Source: Rhodocyclaceae bacterium (GTDB taxonomy: Bacteria; Pseudomonadota; Gammaproteobacteria; Burkholderiales; Usitatibacteraceae). Taken from it: 46,830 nucleotides of DNA. The translations under genes were made by a program, and so were the position numbers. The DNA is taken from the NCBI GenBank assembly GCA_020247395.1, contig JADCJC010000075.1, positions 1 through 46,830 of the forward strand. The letters are read 5' to 3'. Positions 26,620-36,400 of this stretch are shown piece by piece; positions within the stretch are counted from its first letter, which is position 1, and each line of letters starts with the position of its first letter. Below the pieces are notes generated by a model. The model was not told the DNA's origin. It made no database searches and worked only from the letters and a program-made list of their open reading frames with translations.

Positions 26620-27891
26620 ATGGCTTTAGCGACGCCCAAGAACGCGTTCTACGCCCAGTCTGGCGGTGTGACCTCTGTCATTAATGTTTCTGCGCAAGCC
26701 GTTATCGACACCGCGCGCAAGTACCCAAAAAAAATCGGCAAAGTCTATGCGGGTCGCAACGGCATCATCGGCGCGCTTACCGAAGACTTAATCGATACCT
26801 CCAAAGAGCCGCTGGCGAACATCAAGCGCCTCGGCCACACGCCCGCCGGCGCGTTCGGCTCGTGCCGCTACAAGTTGAAGTCACTTGAACAAAACCGCCG
26901 CGAATATGAGCGCTTGATCGAGGTCTTCAAAGCGCACGATATCGGTTATTTTTTCTATAACGGCGGCGGTGACTCTGCCGATACCTGCTTAAAGATTTCG
27001 CAGCTGTCCGAATCGATGGGGTACCCGCTGGTCGCTGTGCACGTGCCAAAAACGGTTGATAATGATCTGCCGATTACCGATTGCTCGCCTGGCTTCGGCT
27101 CAGTTGCCAAGTACGTCGCGGTAGCGATGCGGGAGGCTGGGTTAGATGTCGCCTCAATGGCAAAGACCTCTACCAAGGTATTTGTGTTCGAGGTGATGGG
27201 TCGTCACGCCGGTTGGATTGCCGCCGCGACGGGGCTGGCCGCCGAACATGCCGGCGAAGCGCCGCATATCATTTTGTTCCCCGAAATCGTTTTCGACCCG
27301 AAAAGATTCATCGCCAAAGTCGACGCGACGGTCAAAAAATATGGCTATTGTGCGGTCGGTGTGTCAGAGGGCATTCGCGGGGCGGATGGAAAATTTGTTG
27401 CAGAGTCGGGTCTAGTCGACGCGTTTGGCCATTCGCAGTTGGGCGGGGTCGCCCCGGCGATTGCCGATTTGGTTAAACGTGAACTCAAACTCAAGCACCA
27501 CTGGGCAGTCGCAGATTACCTACAGCGGGCAGGGCGCCACATCGCATCAAGGACCGATGTGGAACAAACCTACGCGCTGGGTAAGGCCGCCGTCGAATTC
27601 GCGGTCAAAGGTATGAACGGCGTCATGCCCGCCATCAAGCGTATATCTAGCAAACCCTACAAGTGGGAAATCATCGCCGCGCCGCTTGTCAAGGTGGCGA
27701 ACCACGAAAAGAAGATGCCGCGAGACTACATTACTAAGGACGGCTTTCACATCACGCAAAAATGTCGCAACTATCTATCTCCGCTGATTGTCGGCGAAGA
27801 CTATCCTCCCTATCGCAATGGCCTGCCTGCGTACGTGAGGTTGAAGAATCCGGCTGTCAAGAAAAAGCTTTCGCCTTTCTCGCTGGGTTAG
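26620..27891 (+). CDS. pfp: Pyrophosphate-dependent 6-phosphofructokinase
   Basis: Phosphorylates fructose 6-phosphate with pyrophosphate (reversible), replacing ATP-PFK in glycolysis/gluconeogenesis. 423 aa. Recognised by AQSGGVTSVIN near the N-terminus, YNGGGDSADT (the phosphoryl-donor glycine-rich site), the PPi-enzyme signature PKTVDNDLPITDCSPGFGS, and FEVMGRHAGWIA. The Asp in the PKTVDND motif is the catalytic base region. It is directly downstream of adk, so the two phosphoryl-transfer enzymes appear co-transcribed. A short palindrome (ACCCG...CGGGT, about 27915-27930) follows the stop but lacks a U-run. Confidence 0.92.
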   Translation: MALATPKNAFYAQSGGVTSVINVSAQAVIDTARKYPKKIGKVYAGRNGIIGALTEDLIDTSKEPLANIKRLGHTPAGAFGSCRYKLKSLEQNRREYERLIEVFKAHDIGYFFYNGGGDSADTCLKISQLSESMGYPLVAVHVPKTVDNDLPITDCSPGFGSVAKYVAVAMREAGLDVASMAKTSTKVFVFEVMGRHAGWIAAATGLAAEHAGEAPHIILFPEIVFDPKRFIAKVDATVKKYGYCAVGVSEGIRGADGKFVAESGLVDAFGHSQLGGVAPAIADLVKRELKLKHHWAVADYLQRAGRHIASRTDVEQTYALGKAAVEFAVKGMNGVMPAIKRISSKPYKWEIIAAPLVKVANHEKKMPRDYITKDGFHITQKCRNYLSPLIVGEDYPPYRNGLPAYVRLKNPAVKKKLSPFSLG

Positions 27892-27946
27892 CCGTTCTGG
27901 CATACGACACCGCAACCCGACATAGCGGGTGTCCGCCCAAGCTGGA

Positions 27947-28363
27947 TCAGCGCGCTTTGCCTCGGGGCTTGGGTTTTGCCTTAGCTTTCATTTGCCCGGT
28001 GGCGCGCATTTCCTCTTGATGCTTAGTCAAGCGCCTTTCGCGGGGCTTTTGCGGTGATAGCGCAGCCTTTGTCCGGGCATTTACTTTTTCTGGATTTTCA
28101 CGCCAAATGACCAGTATCTTGCCGATCATCTGAACAGGGGAAGCCGCCAAAGCGTCGCACAGCTCCGCCATCCAAGCAACGCGTTGCTCTCGGCCCTCAC
28201 TATTGGCGCGTATTTTGATCAGTTCATGCGCCTTTAGCGTTCGATCAATCTCGCGGATGACGCTGGCAGAAAGGCCGTTGTCGCCGATGATTATCAGCGG
28301 ATCGATGGTGTGAGCACGTGCTTTCAGGGCTTGCCGCGCAGTAGGGGATAATGTGATTTTCAT
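27947..28363 (-). CDS. yhbY: YhbY-family RNA-binding (CRM-domain) protein
   Basis: A 138-aa protein with a CRM/YhbY domain in residues 1-95: LSPTARQALKARAH, IIIGDNGLS, REIDRTLKAHELIKIR, and VQMIGKILVIWRE. YhbY associates with pre-50S ribosomal particles. The C-terminal 40 residues are lysine/arginine-rich and disordered, an extension common in betaproteobacteria. The open frame extends to 28525, but the first 54 codons would overlap the rlmE start, so the ATG at 28363 (MKITLSP) is used. Divergent from rlmE-ftsH, as is usual for this gene. Confidence 0.93.
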   Translation of the reverse strand: MKITLSPTARQALKARAHTIDPLIIIGDNGLSASVIREIDRTLKAHELIKIRANSEGREQRVAWMAELCDALAASPVQMIGKILVIWRENPEKVNARTKAALSPQKPRERRLTKHQEEMRATGQMKAKAKPKPRGKAR

Positions 28364-28414
28364 CGCATAAGTATATCGTTGGCACCAGCCGCTTAGGAGC
28401 TTGGCACCACTCGC

Positions 28415-28436
28415 AATGCTGTTCCAGCATTTTTTT
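28415..28436 (+). terminator. Perfect intrinsic terminator upstream of rlmE-ftsH
   Basis: AATGCTG (28415-28421), a 3-nt loop, then CAGCATT (28425-28431), with seven consecutive T residues at 28430-28436: a textbook rightward intrinsic terminator 41 nt before the rlmE ATG. No rightward gene ends nearby; yhbY points the other way. It therefore either attenuates rlmE-ftsH transcription or ends an unannotated rightward RNA antisense to yhbY. Confidence 0.65.
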
Positions 28437-28477
28437 ATGGCGTTTGCCGCCACGCTAATCCTACGAGATTTGAATAA

Positions 28478-29143
28478 ATGTCCAACGCCCGCCCGAAAAA
28501 CAGCCGAGACTGGATCAAGCGCCACCTGTCCGACCCCTACGTCAAGAAGGCGAAGGATGAGGGATATCGCTCACGGGCGGTGTACAAACTGCAAGAAATC
28601 GACAACGCCGAGAAACTCATCAAGCCAGGAATGGTCATCGTTGACCTTGGCTCCGCGCCGGGTGGCTGGTCGCAGATGGCAATTAAGAAGATTGGCGGCA
28701 ATGGCAAAGTTGTGGCGATCGATATGTTGCCGATGGAGCCGATTGAAGGGGTGCACTTCATCGAAGCGGATTTCTCGCTGGATGCGGGCTTGAGCGCGGT
28801 TGTTGCGGCGATTGAAAACCAGCCGGTAGATCTTGTCATTTCAGATATGGCCCCCAACCTGACAGGAGTGGTGATTTCCGACCAAGCGCGTTTGTACAGC
28901 CTAGGCGAGTTGGCTCTGGAGTTTGCGGTACGATTTTTGAAACCAAACGGTGCTTTCTTGGTCAAGGTATTTCAAGGTGATGGATTCGAACCGTTCGTCA
29001 AGTTGCTCCGGTCGCGATTTGTCAAAGTTGGAGCGAAAAAGCCAGACGCATCACGGGATGAAAGCCGGGAAGTGTATTTGCTCGCAAGAGGAGTTAAGCG
29101 CCCAGCAGCGGCATCTAGCGCGGGTTGGCGCGAAATCGACTAA
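28478..29143 (+). CDS. rlmE: 23S rRNA (uridine-2'-O) methyltransferase RlmE
   Basis: Methylates U2552 in the A-loop of 23S rRNA, a late step of 50S maturation. 221 aa with the SAM-binding DLGSAPGGWSQ at about residues 53-63. The catalytic tetrad is recognisable: K in SRAVYKLQEID, D in ISDMAPN, K in LVKVFQGDG and E in SREVYLLAR. The N-terminal RNSRDWIKRHLSDPYVKKAK-like segment fits the family. It sits 55 nt upstream of ftsH, the conserved rlmE-ftsH pair. A terminator-like hairpin lies in its leader. Confidence 0.95.
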   Translation: MSNARPKNSRDWIKRHLSDPYVKKAKDEGYRSRAVYKLQEIDNAEKLIKPGMVIVDLGSAPGGWSQMAIKKIGGNGKVVAIDMLPMEPIEGVHFIEADFSLDAGLSAVVAAIENQPVDLVISDMAPNLTGVVISDQARLYSLGELALEFAVRFLKPNGAFLVKVFQGDGFEPFVKLLRSRFVKVGAKKPDASRDESREVYLLARGVKRPAAASSAGWREID

Positions 29144-29198
29144 GAGAGTAAGATTGATGCCCCGTGTATAGGCGCGGTGGTCGAAGAGAGGTGGACTA

Positions 29199-31121
29199 GT
29201 GAATAACAATTGGATTAAGGGTATAGGCGTGTGGCTCGTTGTTGGCATTGTGCTGATGATGGTGTTCATGCAGCTTACGGGCAAGAGCGCACCGCGCGAG
29301 CAGATGGACTACTCGGTCATGATGAGTGAAGCCAAGAATGGCAACATTGATCGCGTCCGCGAGGAGGGGCCGCGCACCGTTCGTGTGTTCACGCGTGACA
29401 ACAAACAATTTGTCGCTTATCTTCCCGGCAACCTGTTCACTTGGGACGACCTGCTACGTGCCGGCGTAAAGATCGAGGCCAAGGCACCAGAAGAGCAGTC
29501 TTTCCTGATGCAAATCTTCATTTCCTGGTTCCCGATGCTGCTGCTTATCGGCGTATGGTTGTATTTCATGCGAACCATGCAGGGTGGCGGCAAGGGAGGA
29601 GCCTTCTCCTTCGGTAAGAGTCGGGCACGGATGCTGGACGAAAACACCAATCCAATTACCTTTGCCGATGTTGCCGGTGTTGACGAGGCAAAGGAAGAAG
29701 TTGGTGAGTTGGTTGATTTTCTTCGTGACCCGTCGAAGTTTCAAAAACTCGGCGGTCGCATCCCACGCGGTGTTCTCATGGTGGGCTCCCCTGGAACCGG
29801 TAAAACCCTACTGGCACGGGCGATTGCTGGCGAGGCGAAGGTTCCGTTTTTCTCGATTTCCGGTTCTGACTTTGTCGAAATGTTTGTTGGTGTCGGTGCA
29901 GCGCGTGTACGTGACATGTTTGAGCAGGCCAAGAAGAATGCGCCCTGCATCATTTTTATCGATGAGATTGATGCCGTTGGTCGTCAGCGCGGAGCTGGTC
30001 TGGGTGGCGGCAACGATGAACGCGAGCAAACGCTCAACCAGTTATTGGTGGAAATGGACGGGTTCGAGGGTACTGCGGGCGTGATCGTGATCGCGGCGAC
30101 CAATAGACCAGACGTGCTGGACCCGGCTTTGTTGCGGCCGGGAAGGTTTGACCGCCAGGTGGTTGTCCCCCTTCCTGATATTCGCGGTCGTGAGCAAATT
30201 CTTATCGTGCATATGCGCAAGGTTCCGATTGCGCCGGACGTGGTTGCTGAAGTGATCGCGCGCGGCACGCCTGGAATGTCCGGTGCTGACCTCGCTAATT
30301 TGGTGAACGAAGCCGCGCTGTTTGCTGCGCGTGCGGCAAAGCGTCTGGTTGACATGGAGGATTTCGAGCGGGCGAAAGACAAAATCATGATGGGTGCCGA
30401 GCGTCGTTCCATGGTCATGCCAGAGGAAGAGCGGATGAACACGGCCTACCACGAGTCCGGACATGCGTTACTCGGCTACCTGCTGCCAAAATCAGACCCG
30501 GTGCACAAGGTGACCATCATTCCACGCGGCCGTGCGCTGGGTGTGACCGTACAACTGCCGGAGCAGGACCGGTATGCCTATGATCGCGAATACCTGCTGA
30601 ATCGAATCGCCGTCTTGTTCGGCGGTCGTATCGCCGAAGAAGTCTTCATGAATCAAATGACGACGGGTGCGTCGAACGACTTCGAGCGCGCCACCCAGAT
30701 TGCGCGGGACATGGTGACACGTTACGGGATGTCGGATGCCTTGGGCACGATGGTCTACGCGGAGAACGAAGGTGAAGTATTCCTCGGCCGCTCTGTCACG
30801 CGTCAAACCAGCGTGTCAGAGGAGACGCAGCGCAAGGTTGATGCTGAGATTCGTCGCATCATCGACGAACAGTACGCACTGGCGCGCAAGCTCATTGAGG
30901 AAAATCGCGACAAGATCGAAGCGATGACCAAAGCGCTGCTTGAGTTTGAGACGATCGATGCCGACCAAATCAAGGACATCATGGAAGGGCGCGAAGTCCG
31001 CCCGCCCAAGCCCTCCACCATGCGTTTTCAGTCGAAGCGTGACGGCGACGGTGCCAGCGGTGGATCTGCCGAAGCGGCGAAACCGGCGGTGAAGGAGCCA
31101 CCCGCCGCAGAAGGTGTGTAA
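29199..31121 (+). CDS. ftsH: ATP-dependent zinc metalloprotease FtsH
   Basis: Hexameric membrane-anchored AAA+ protease that degrades short-lived and damaged proteins, including LpxC and sigma-32 in related bacteria. 640 aa: two transmembrane helices (about residues 6-25 and 103-122) flank a periplasmic region; the AAA domain has Walker A GSPGTGKT (about 197), Walker [12 protein letters not shown] and the second region of homology [19 protein letters not shown]; the zinc site HESGH is at about residue 414. The start codon is GTG with GAGAGG just upstream. A clear intrinsic terminator follows the stop. Confidence 0.97.
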   Translation: MNNNWIKGIGVWLVVGIVLMMVFMQLTGKSAPREQMDYSVMMSEAKNGNIDRVREEGPRTVRVFTRDNKQFVAYLPGNLFTWDDLLRAGVKIEAKAPEEQSFLMQIFISWFPMLLLIGVWLYFMRTMQGGGKGGAFSFGKSRARMLDENTNPITFADVAGVDEAKEEVGELVDFLRDPSKFQKLGGRIPRGVLMVGSPGTGKTLLARAIAGEAKVPFFSISGSDFVEMFVGVGAARVRDMFEQAKKNAPCIIFIDEIDAVGRQRGAGLGGGNDEREQTLNQLLVEMDGFEGTAGVIVIAATNRPDVLDPALLRPGRFDRQVVVPLPDIRGREQILIVHMRKVPIAPDVVAEVIARGTPGMSGADLANLVNEAALFAARAAKRLVDMEDFERAKDKIMMGAERRSMVMPEEERMNTAYHESGHALLGYLLPKSDPVHKVTIIPRGRALGVTVQLPEQDRYAYDREYLLNRIAVLFGGRIAEEVFMNQMTTGASNDFERATQIARDMVTRYGMSDALGTMVYAENEGEVFLGRSVTRQTSVSEETQRKVDAEIRRIIDEQYALARKLIEENRDKIEAMTKALLEFETIDADQIKDIMEGREVRPPKPSTMRFQSKRDGDGASGGSAEAAKPAVKEPPAAEGV

Positions 31122-31131
31122 TAGCGGCTGC

Positions 31132-31137
31132 TATACT
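31132..31137 (+). promoter_or_regulatory. Candidate extended -10 promoter for folP
   Basis: TGCTATACT (TG at 31129-31130, TATACT at 31132-31137) matches an extended -10 element. No good -35 is visible. A transcript from here would begin just before the terminator hairpin at 31149, so folP expression could be attenuated. Motif-only evidence. Confidence 0.3.
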
Positions 31138-31148
31138 CTATAGCGGCA

Positions 31149-31176
31149 ACGGGCGGACTTCCGCCCGTTTCTTTTT
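31149..31176 (+). terminator. Intrinsic terminator after ftsH
   Basis: ACGGGCGG (arm), short ACTT loop region, then CCGCCCGT followed by TTCTTTTT. A strong GC stem with a U-rich tail placed 28 nt after the ftsH stop and only 12 nt before folP. It should largely separate ftsH from folP transcription. Confidence 0.8.
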
Positions 31177-31188
31177 GACGGTGCCTCA

Positions 31189-32028
31189 ATGATAAAGGCT
31201 GGCAGGTTTTCGCTATCGCTCGATACGCCGCTGGTGATGGGTATTGTCAATATCACCCCCGACTCGTTTTTTGATGGCGGTAAGTTCCTCTCGCACGAAG
31301 CCGCAATCTGCCACGGCTTGCGGTTGATTGACGAGGGCGCAGACATTCTTGACATTGGTGGCGAGTCCACGCGTCCCGGCGCTGCCACAACCTCGCTGCA
31401 AGAGGAACTGGATCGCGTGATGCCTGTGATCCAAGCGTTGACATCGGGCGATACCCCGCTTTCAATCGATACGCAAAAACCAGCGGTGATGGCGGAGGCG
31501 ATTCGCGCCGGGGTGTCGATGGTAAATGACGTTAATGCATTGAGGGCTGCGGGTGCGGCTGAAGTGTGTGCCGCCTCCGGGGCGGCCGTTTGCCTCATGC
31601 ATATGCAAGGGGAGCCGGGTACTATGCAAGCTAATCCGTCCTACATGGATGTCGTCGCTGAGGTTCGTACCTTCTTGTTGGCACGGGTTGAAAAATGTAT
31701 TGAGGCGGGGATTACACGTGATCGAATTGTGGTTGATCCAGGTTTCGGTTTCGGCAAGTCGCCTGAGCACAATTTCGCGCTACTCAAGCAACTCGAGCAG
31801 TTCACCAAACTTGGGCTGCCCGTGCTTGCGGGCTTGTCTCGCAAGTCAATGTTCGGGGCGCTGTTGGGGCGTGATACGGCGGACCGGTTGGTTCCGAGCG
31901 TTGTCGCTGCCGTTATCGCCGCGCAGCACGGCGCCTCAATTTTGCGGGTACACGATGTTCGCGAGACGTGCGACGCCTTACGCCTTTGGAACGCCACAAC
32001 TGAGAGGTTTCGGTTTGGTTTGCAGTAA
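31189..32028 (+). CDS. folP: Dihydropteroate synthase FolP
   Basis: Condenses p-aminobenzoate with dihydropterin pyrophosphate in folate synthesis; the target of sulfonamides. 279 aa TIM-barrel with the signatures MGIVNITPDSFFDGG (residues 17-31), DIGGESTRPGA, SIDTQKP, MVNDVNAL, LMHMQG, DPGFGFGKS and GLSRKSMFG. Its ATG lies 12 nt past the ftsH terminator hairpin. The usual downstream partner glmM is not found; a diguanylate cyclase gene follows instead. Confidence 0.96.
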   Translation: MIKAGRFSLSLDTPLVMGIVNITPDSFFDGGKFLSHEAAICHGLRLIDEGADILDIGGESTRPGAATTSLQEELDRVMPVIQALTSGDTPLSIDTQKPAVMAEAIRAGVSMVNDVNALRAAGAAEVCAASGAAVCLMHMQGEPGTMQANPSYMDVVAEVRTFLLARVEKCIEAGITRDRIVVDPGFGFGKSPEHNFALLKQLEQFTKLGLPVLAGLSRKSMFGALLGRDTADRLVPSVVAAVIAAQHGASILRVHDVRETCDALRLWNATTERFRFGLQ

Positions 32029-32163
32029 CTCCCGCCAAGCCGCAGACTTAGACGTACTGGAATATCCCAATCCAGTCTCGGCCCGCTTAATCCGGTTAGG
32101 AGGTGTGCGCGTTGAAGCGGCATTTGTAATCATAGAAGTTTACAATCGCATCATAGGCTGGCC

Positions 32164-33444
32164 ATGTTTGAAGTTAAAACCATTCTTGCGATGAACATCA
32201 CGGCGGGCGTGTTGCTTGCTGTGTCGTTGCGCGCAGCGATCAGCACCCCGCTGCGCGAATCACGCGATGGTTTGTGGTTATGGTTGGCGTCATTAGTTGC
32301 GCAGGCTATCGCCTATAGCCTACTGGCGGTCAGCGAAACCTCAACTTGGGCGCTCTGCTATGTGCTTGCGCATGCGCTGCTAGCCACGTTCATCTCATTG
32401 CAGGCGGCAGCGCTGTTCCAGTTCTTCGGTAAACGCCTGAGCACCTGGTGGCATTTGTTACCGGCGTTATTCATCGGTGTATTGTTCGCGCTTGCTACCG
32501 GCTCGGCGGCGACGTCGTCGATTTTTGCTGGCGTGTTCTTCGGCACCGCCTACGTGGTACTCGCAACCGTCGCGGCGAAACTGGGCAGCGGTATGCAATC
32601 GGCGGGACTGCGACTTCTGGTGTTGGGTTTTTCCTTGGGCGCGGTTGCGTTTCTATTGCGCGCCATACCTGTACTCGTCATGCCCGATCTGCTGGGCGGC
32701 GAGCTTGCTGCGGAAAAGCTCGTCCCGGCGGGCTTGTTCCTATCCTTCATGGTCATCATCTTGACCTCCGTGGGATTCCTCGTTTTGCAGAAGGACCGCG
32801 TTGAAGCGGAGGCAACCAAGCTGGCGGTGACAGACCCCCTGACTGGCACATTCAACCGGCGGACGTTTCTGGAGCTCGCGGAGAAGGAAATCTCTCGTGC
32901 GCGACGATCCAAGGAGCCGCTTTCGTTGGTGTTATTCGATCTGGATCATTTCAAGGCGGTTAACGACAAGTATGGGCATCTGGCTGGGGACCATGTCTTG
33001 AAACGTTTTGTTGAAGTTGCCAAGATGTGCCTCAGGCAAGAAGATCTCCTAGTTCGCTATGGTGGCGAAGAGTTTTGTTTATTGTTGCCACAAACCAATA
33101 CCAATGACGCCGCAACAATGGCGGAACGAATTCGTGGTGCGACTGAGTATTCATCATTCTCAATTGTTGATGGCAAGTCAACGCGTCCTATCAATGTCAC
33201 CGTGAGCGGCGGAGTAGCCCAGCTTGGAGATGATCCGGACGAAGATATCGACGCGCTGATTGCCCGCGCCGATGAAGCCATGTATGCCGCCAAGGAGGCC
33301 GGCCGCAACCAGATCGCCGTTTTTCCCGACGATGCCGACCTTTCTGCACTCACTCGCAGCCAGCGGCTTCGCGCTGTCCGGCCCGTAATCAAGCCCCCTC
33401 TTTCCGCAAGCACCAGGCAATCTGGGGCAGGCAAGCTTGGCTGA
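32164..33444 (+). CDS. Membrane diguanylate cyclase (GGDEF protein)
   Basis: A 426-aa inner-membrane protein predicted to make cyclic di-GMP. The first 215 residues hold six or seven hydrophobic helices (for example LLPALFIGVLFALATGS and LGAVAFLLRAIPVLVM) without a recognised named sensor. The GGDEF domain (about 225-385) begins VTDPLTGTFNRRTF and has the active motif RYGGEEF. The inhibitory RxxD site (RQED) is five residues before it, so product inhibition is likely. A 40-residue basic, disordered tail ends the protein. The gene sits alone between folP and the convergent efflux pump. Confidence 0.9.
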   Translation: MFEVKTILAMNITAGVLLAVSLRAAISTPLRESRDGLWLWLASLVAQAIAYSLLAVSETSTWALCYVLAHALLATFISLQAAALFQFFGKRLSTWWHLLPALFIGVLFALATGSAATSSIFAGVFFGTAYVVLATVAAKLGSGMQSAGLRLLVLGFSLGAVAFLLRAIPVLVMPDLLGGELAAEKLVPAGLFLSFMVIILTSVGFLVLQKDRVEAEATKLAVTDPLTGTFNRRTFLELAEKEISRARRSKEPLSLVLFDLDHFKAVNDKYGHLAGDHVLKRFVEVAKMCLRQEDLLVRYGGEEFCLLLPQTNTNDAATMAERIRGATEYSSFSIVDGKSTRPINVTVSGGVAQLGDDPDEDIDALIARADEAMYAAKEAGRNQIAVFPDDADLSALTRSQRLRAVRPVIKPPLSASTRQSGAGKLG

Positions 33445-33470
33445 CGCTTTGCGTTGTTGGGCATCCGACA

Positions 33471-36400
33471 TTATTGATCGCTATTCCTTTCCTGCAACAC
33501 CGGTTTGATGGAGCCGCCTGCGCCAAGTTGGGGTTTGGCGACCGGATTCGCTTCTGTCGGCACAGCCGTCGTCGGCGGTTTGCGCAAAAGCCACCGACTT
33601 GCACGCTGTCCAAGCGCATCGATGTAGGTAAACAATACCGGCACAACAACAAGCGTCATGATTGTCGAGGTGATGATGCCGCCGATTACGGCATGCGCCA
33701 TGGGTGACTGTTGTTCCGAGCCTGCGCCGAACGCAAGTGCTAGTGGGAGCATGCCGAAGATCATGGCGGTGGTAGTCATGAGGATCGGTCGAAGACGGAC
33801 TTGGCCTGCCGCGAGAATGGCCTCGATGCGTTCCTTGCCTTCGCGAATTCCCTGATTGGTAAAGTCGACCAGCAAAATCGCGTTCTTGGTGACCAGGCCC
33901 ATCAACATGATGAAGCCAATCACAGAAAACAAGTTTAGCGTCGAGCCGAACATAATGAGTGCGAGGAAGACGCCGATCAACGATAGCGGTAGCGACGCCA
34001 TGATGGCAATCGGTTGAAGGAAACTGCCAAACTGGGAGGCAAGAATGAAGTAAATGAAGATCACGCCCAGTGCCAACGCGGCCACGGCGAATCCGAGTGA
34101 TTCCTGCATGTCTTGTGACGAACCGCCGAATTGAAAGCGGTATCCGGGCGGCAGGGCGATGGTGTCGGCGATCTTTTTGACTTCTTGCGCGGCGTCGCCC
34201 ACACTCACGCCGTTTGCGACGCCAGCCATAATGCGAATCTGACGCTGTAAATTGCGGCGATCAATGCGACGCTCTGACACGCTTGGCTGGAAATCCGCAA
34301 CCTGGCGTAGCGGCACCATGCGCGCAGTCCCATCGGCATTTGTGCCGTTTGCGCGGACGAAGATTTTGTCCAAATCGCTGATTCCGGTACGTTCGCTGCG
34401 CGGTAGGCGCACCATGACTTGGTGGTTCTCTCCATCTGGCCCCTCCCATTGCCCAACGGGTTCGCCAGCGATTAGCGCGCGGGTCGTGATACCGATTTCG
34501 TTCATCGATACGCCGAGGTCCGAGGCAAGCTCGCGGTTCACCACGATGTCCAGCGAAGGGTTGGTCGGCTTGAATGATGAGTCAACATCAACGATGCCCT
34601 TTATCGCCTTCATCTTGTTCATCACCTCTTGGGAAACACGATCAAGCTCCTTAATGTCTGGCCCCATGACATACACTTGGATTGGGCGATTAAAACCGAT
34701 GTTGATCTCCAGTCCAGCGATACGGTTGAGGCGCTTGCGAATCATGTCGTCCAGTTGTTTCTGGCTGCGCTTGCGCGCCTCTTTATCGACAAGTTGAAGT
34801 TCAAACCACGCGTTATTCTTGTTGACCGTTTTGGAAATACGTTTGATCTCAGGAAAATCGCGCAATGCGGCCTCCACCTGTTCTGCCTTCGCCGAGGTGT
34901 AGGCGAGCGACGAGCCAATTGGCGTTTGAATCTGAACGCTGGTCCAGTTGTTGTCTTCCTCTGGAACGAACTCCGAACCAATAAAAGGAACAAGGAAGAA
35001 ACTCCCCACGAAGGTTAGTGCGGCAATTCCCAGCGTCGTCTTGCGGTGTTTGAGTGACCAGCGCAGCCAGACGTCGTAGCGCCGGTGCAAGCCATCCATC
35101 AGCGACTCTTGCCGATCCAGCAGCCACTTGATGGGTTGCTTTTCCATCCAGCGCGATTTTGGATCGTGCCAGATTGACGACAGCATCGGGTCGAGCGTAA
35201 AGGAAACGAACAAGGAGACGAGTACGGCAACCACCACAGTGACGCCGAATTGCAAGAAGAACTTGCCGATGATGCCACCCATGAATGCGACCGGCAGAAA
35301 CACGGCGACAATCGTGAAGGTAGTGGCCATTACGGCCAGCCCGATCTCATTGGTTGCTTCTAGGGCGGCCTGCATGTGGGACTTGCCCATCGCAAGATGG
35401 CGCACAATATTCTCGCGGACCACGATTGCATCGTCGATGAGGATGCCGATGGATAGCGACATTGCCATCAGGGTCATGAAGTTGATCGTGAAACCCATCG
35501 CATACAAGACGATGAAGGTCGCAAAAATGGAGATGGGTAATGTGAGACCGGTGATGACAGTCGAACGCCAGGAGTGAAGGAAGAAGAATACGATTAAGAC
35601 TGTCAGGACGGCACCTTCGAGGATGGTGGTCTTTACGTTATCGACGCCGTCTTTGATGAACTTCGAGCGGTCAAAGGTAATGTCCAGTTTGATATCGGCG
35701 GGTAGGGACTTCTTTAGCTCGGTGACCTGTTTCTTCACCCCATCGGCCATATCAATTGTGTTCGCCCCGCGCGTCTTGCGAATCTGAATGGAGATTGCGC
35801 GTTTTCCTGAGTCCGTGGAAAAGGATGTTTCTTCCCGTTGCGAGTCAGAGACATCCGCGACCTGGCCAAGCGTTATTGCAGTCGTTGCGCCGCCCGCGCC
35901 GCCGCGACGGGCAACGATGATGCGCGCAAAGTCTTCCGCCCGGCGGATTTTCCCGCGCACTCGGACCACTCGTTCGGTCACGTCAGAGACGAGAGCGCCG
36001 GCCGAAATGTTTTGGTTCTCCGCGCGGATTGCGGCGATCACTTCATTCACGCCAACGCCGAGAGCAGCCATTTTCTCGGGCCGCAGGTTGACAGCGAGTT
36101 CACGACCGACGTCGCCTGATACTTCTATGTTGCCGACGCCCGGCGCGCCTTGTAGGCGTTTAACGACGAGTTGATCGGCAAGGTCGGAGAGTTCGCGTAG
36201 GCTGCGCGAGTCTGAGCGCATTGAGAGGTAGATGAGTGGTTGGTCGTCATCCATGCTTGCGCGCGAAACCGTCGGCTCCCCCACATCGCGGTTGAACCCC
36301 CGGCGCGCCTCGGCAACCTTATCCCGAACGTCTTGAATTGCCACCCGCGGATCGACATTCAACTCAAACTCGACCACCACCCAGCCAAAGCCAATTTGGG

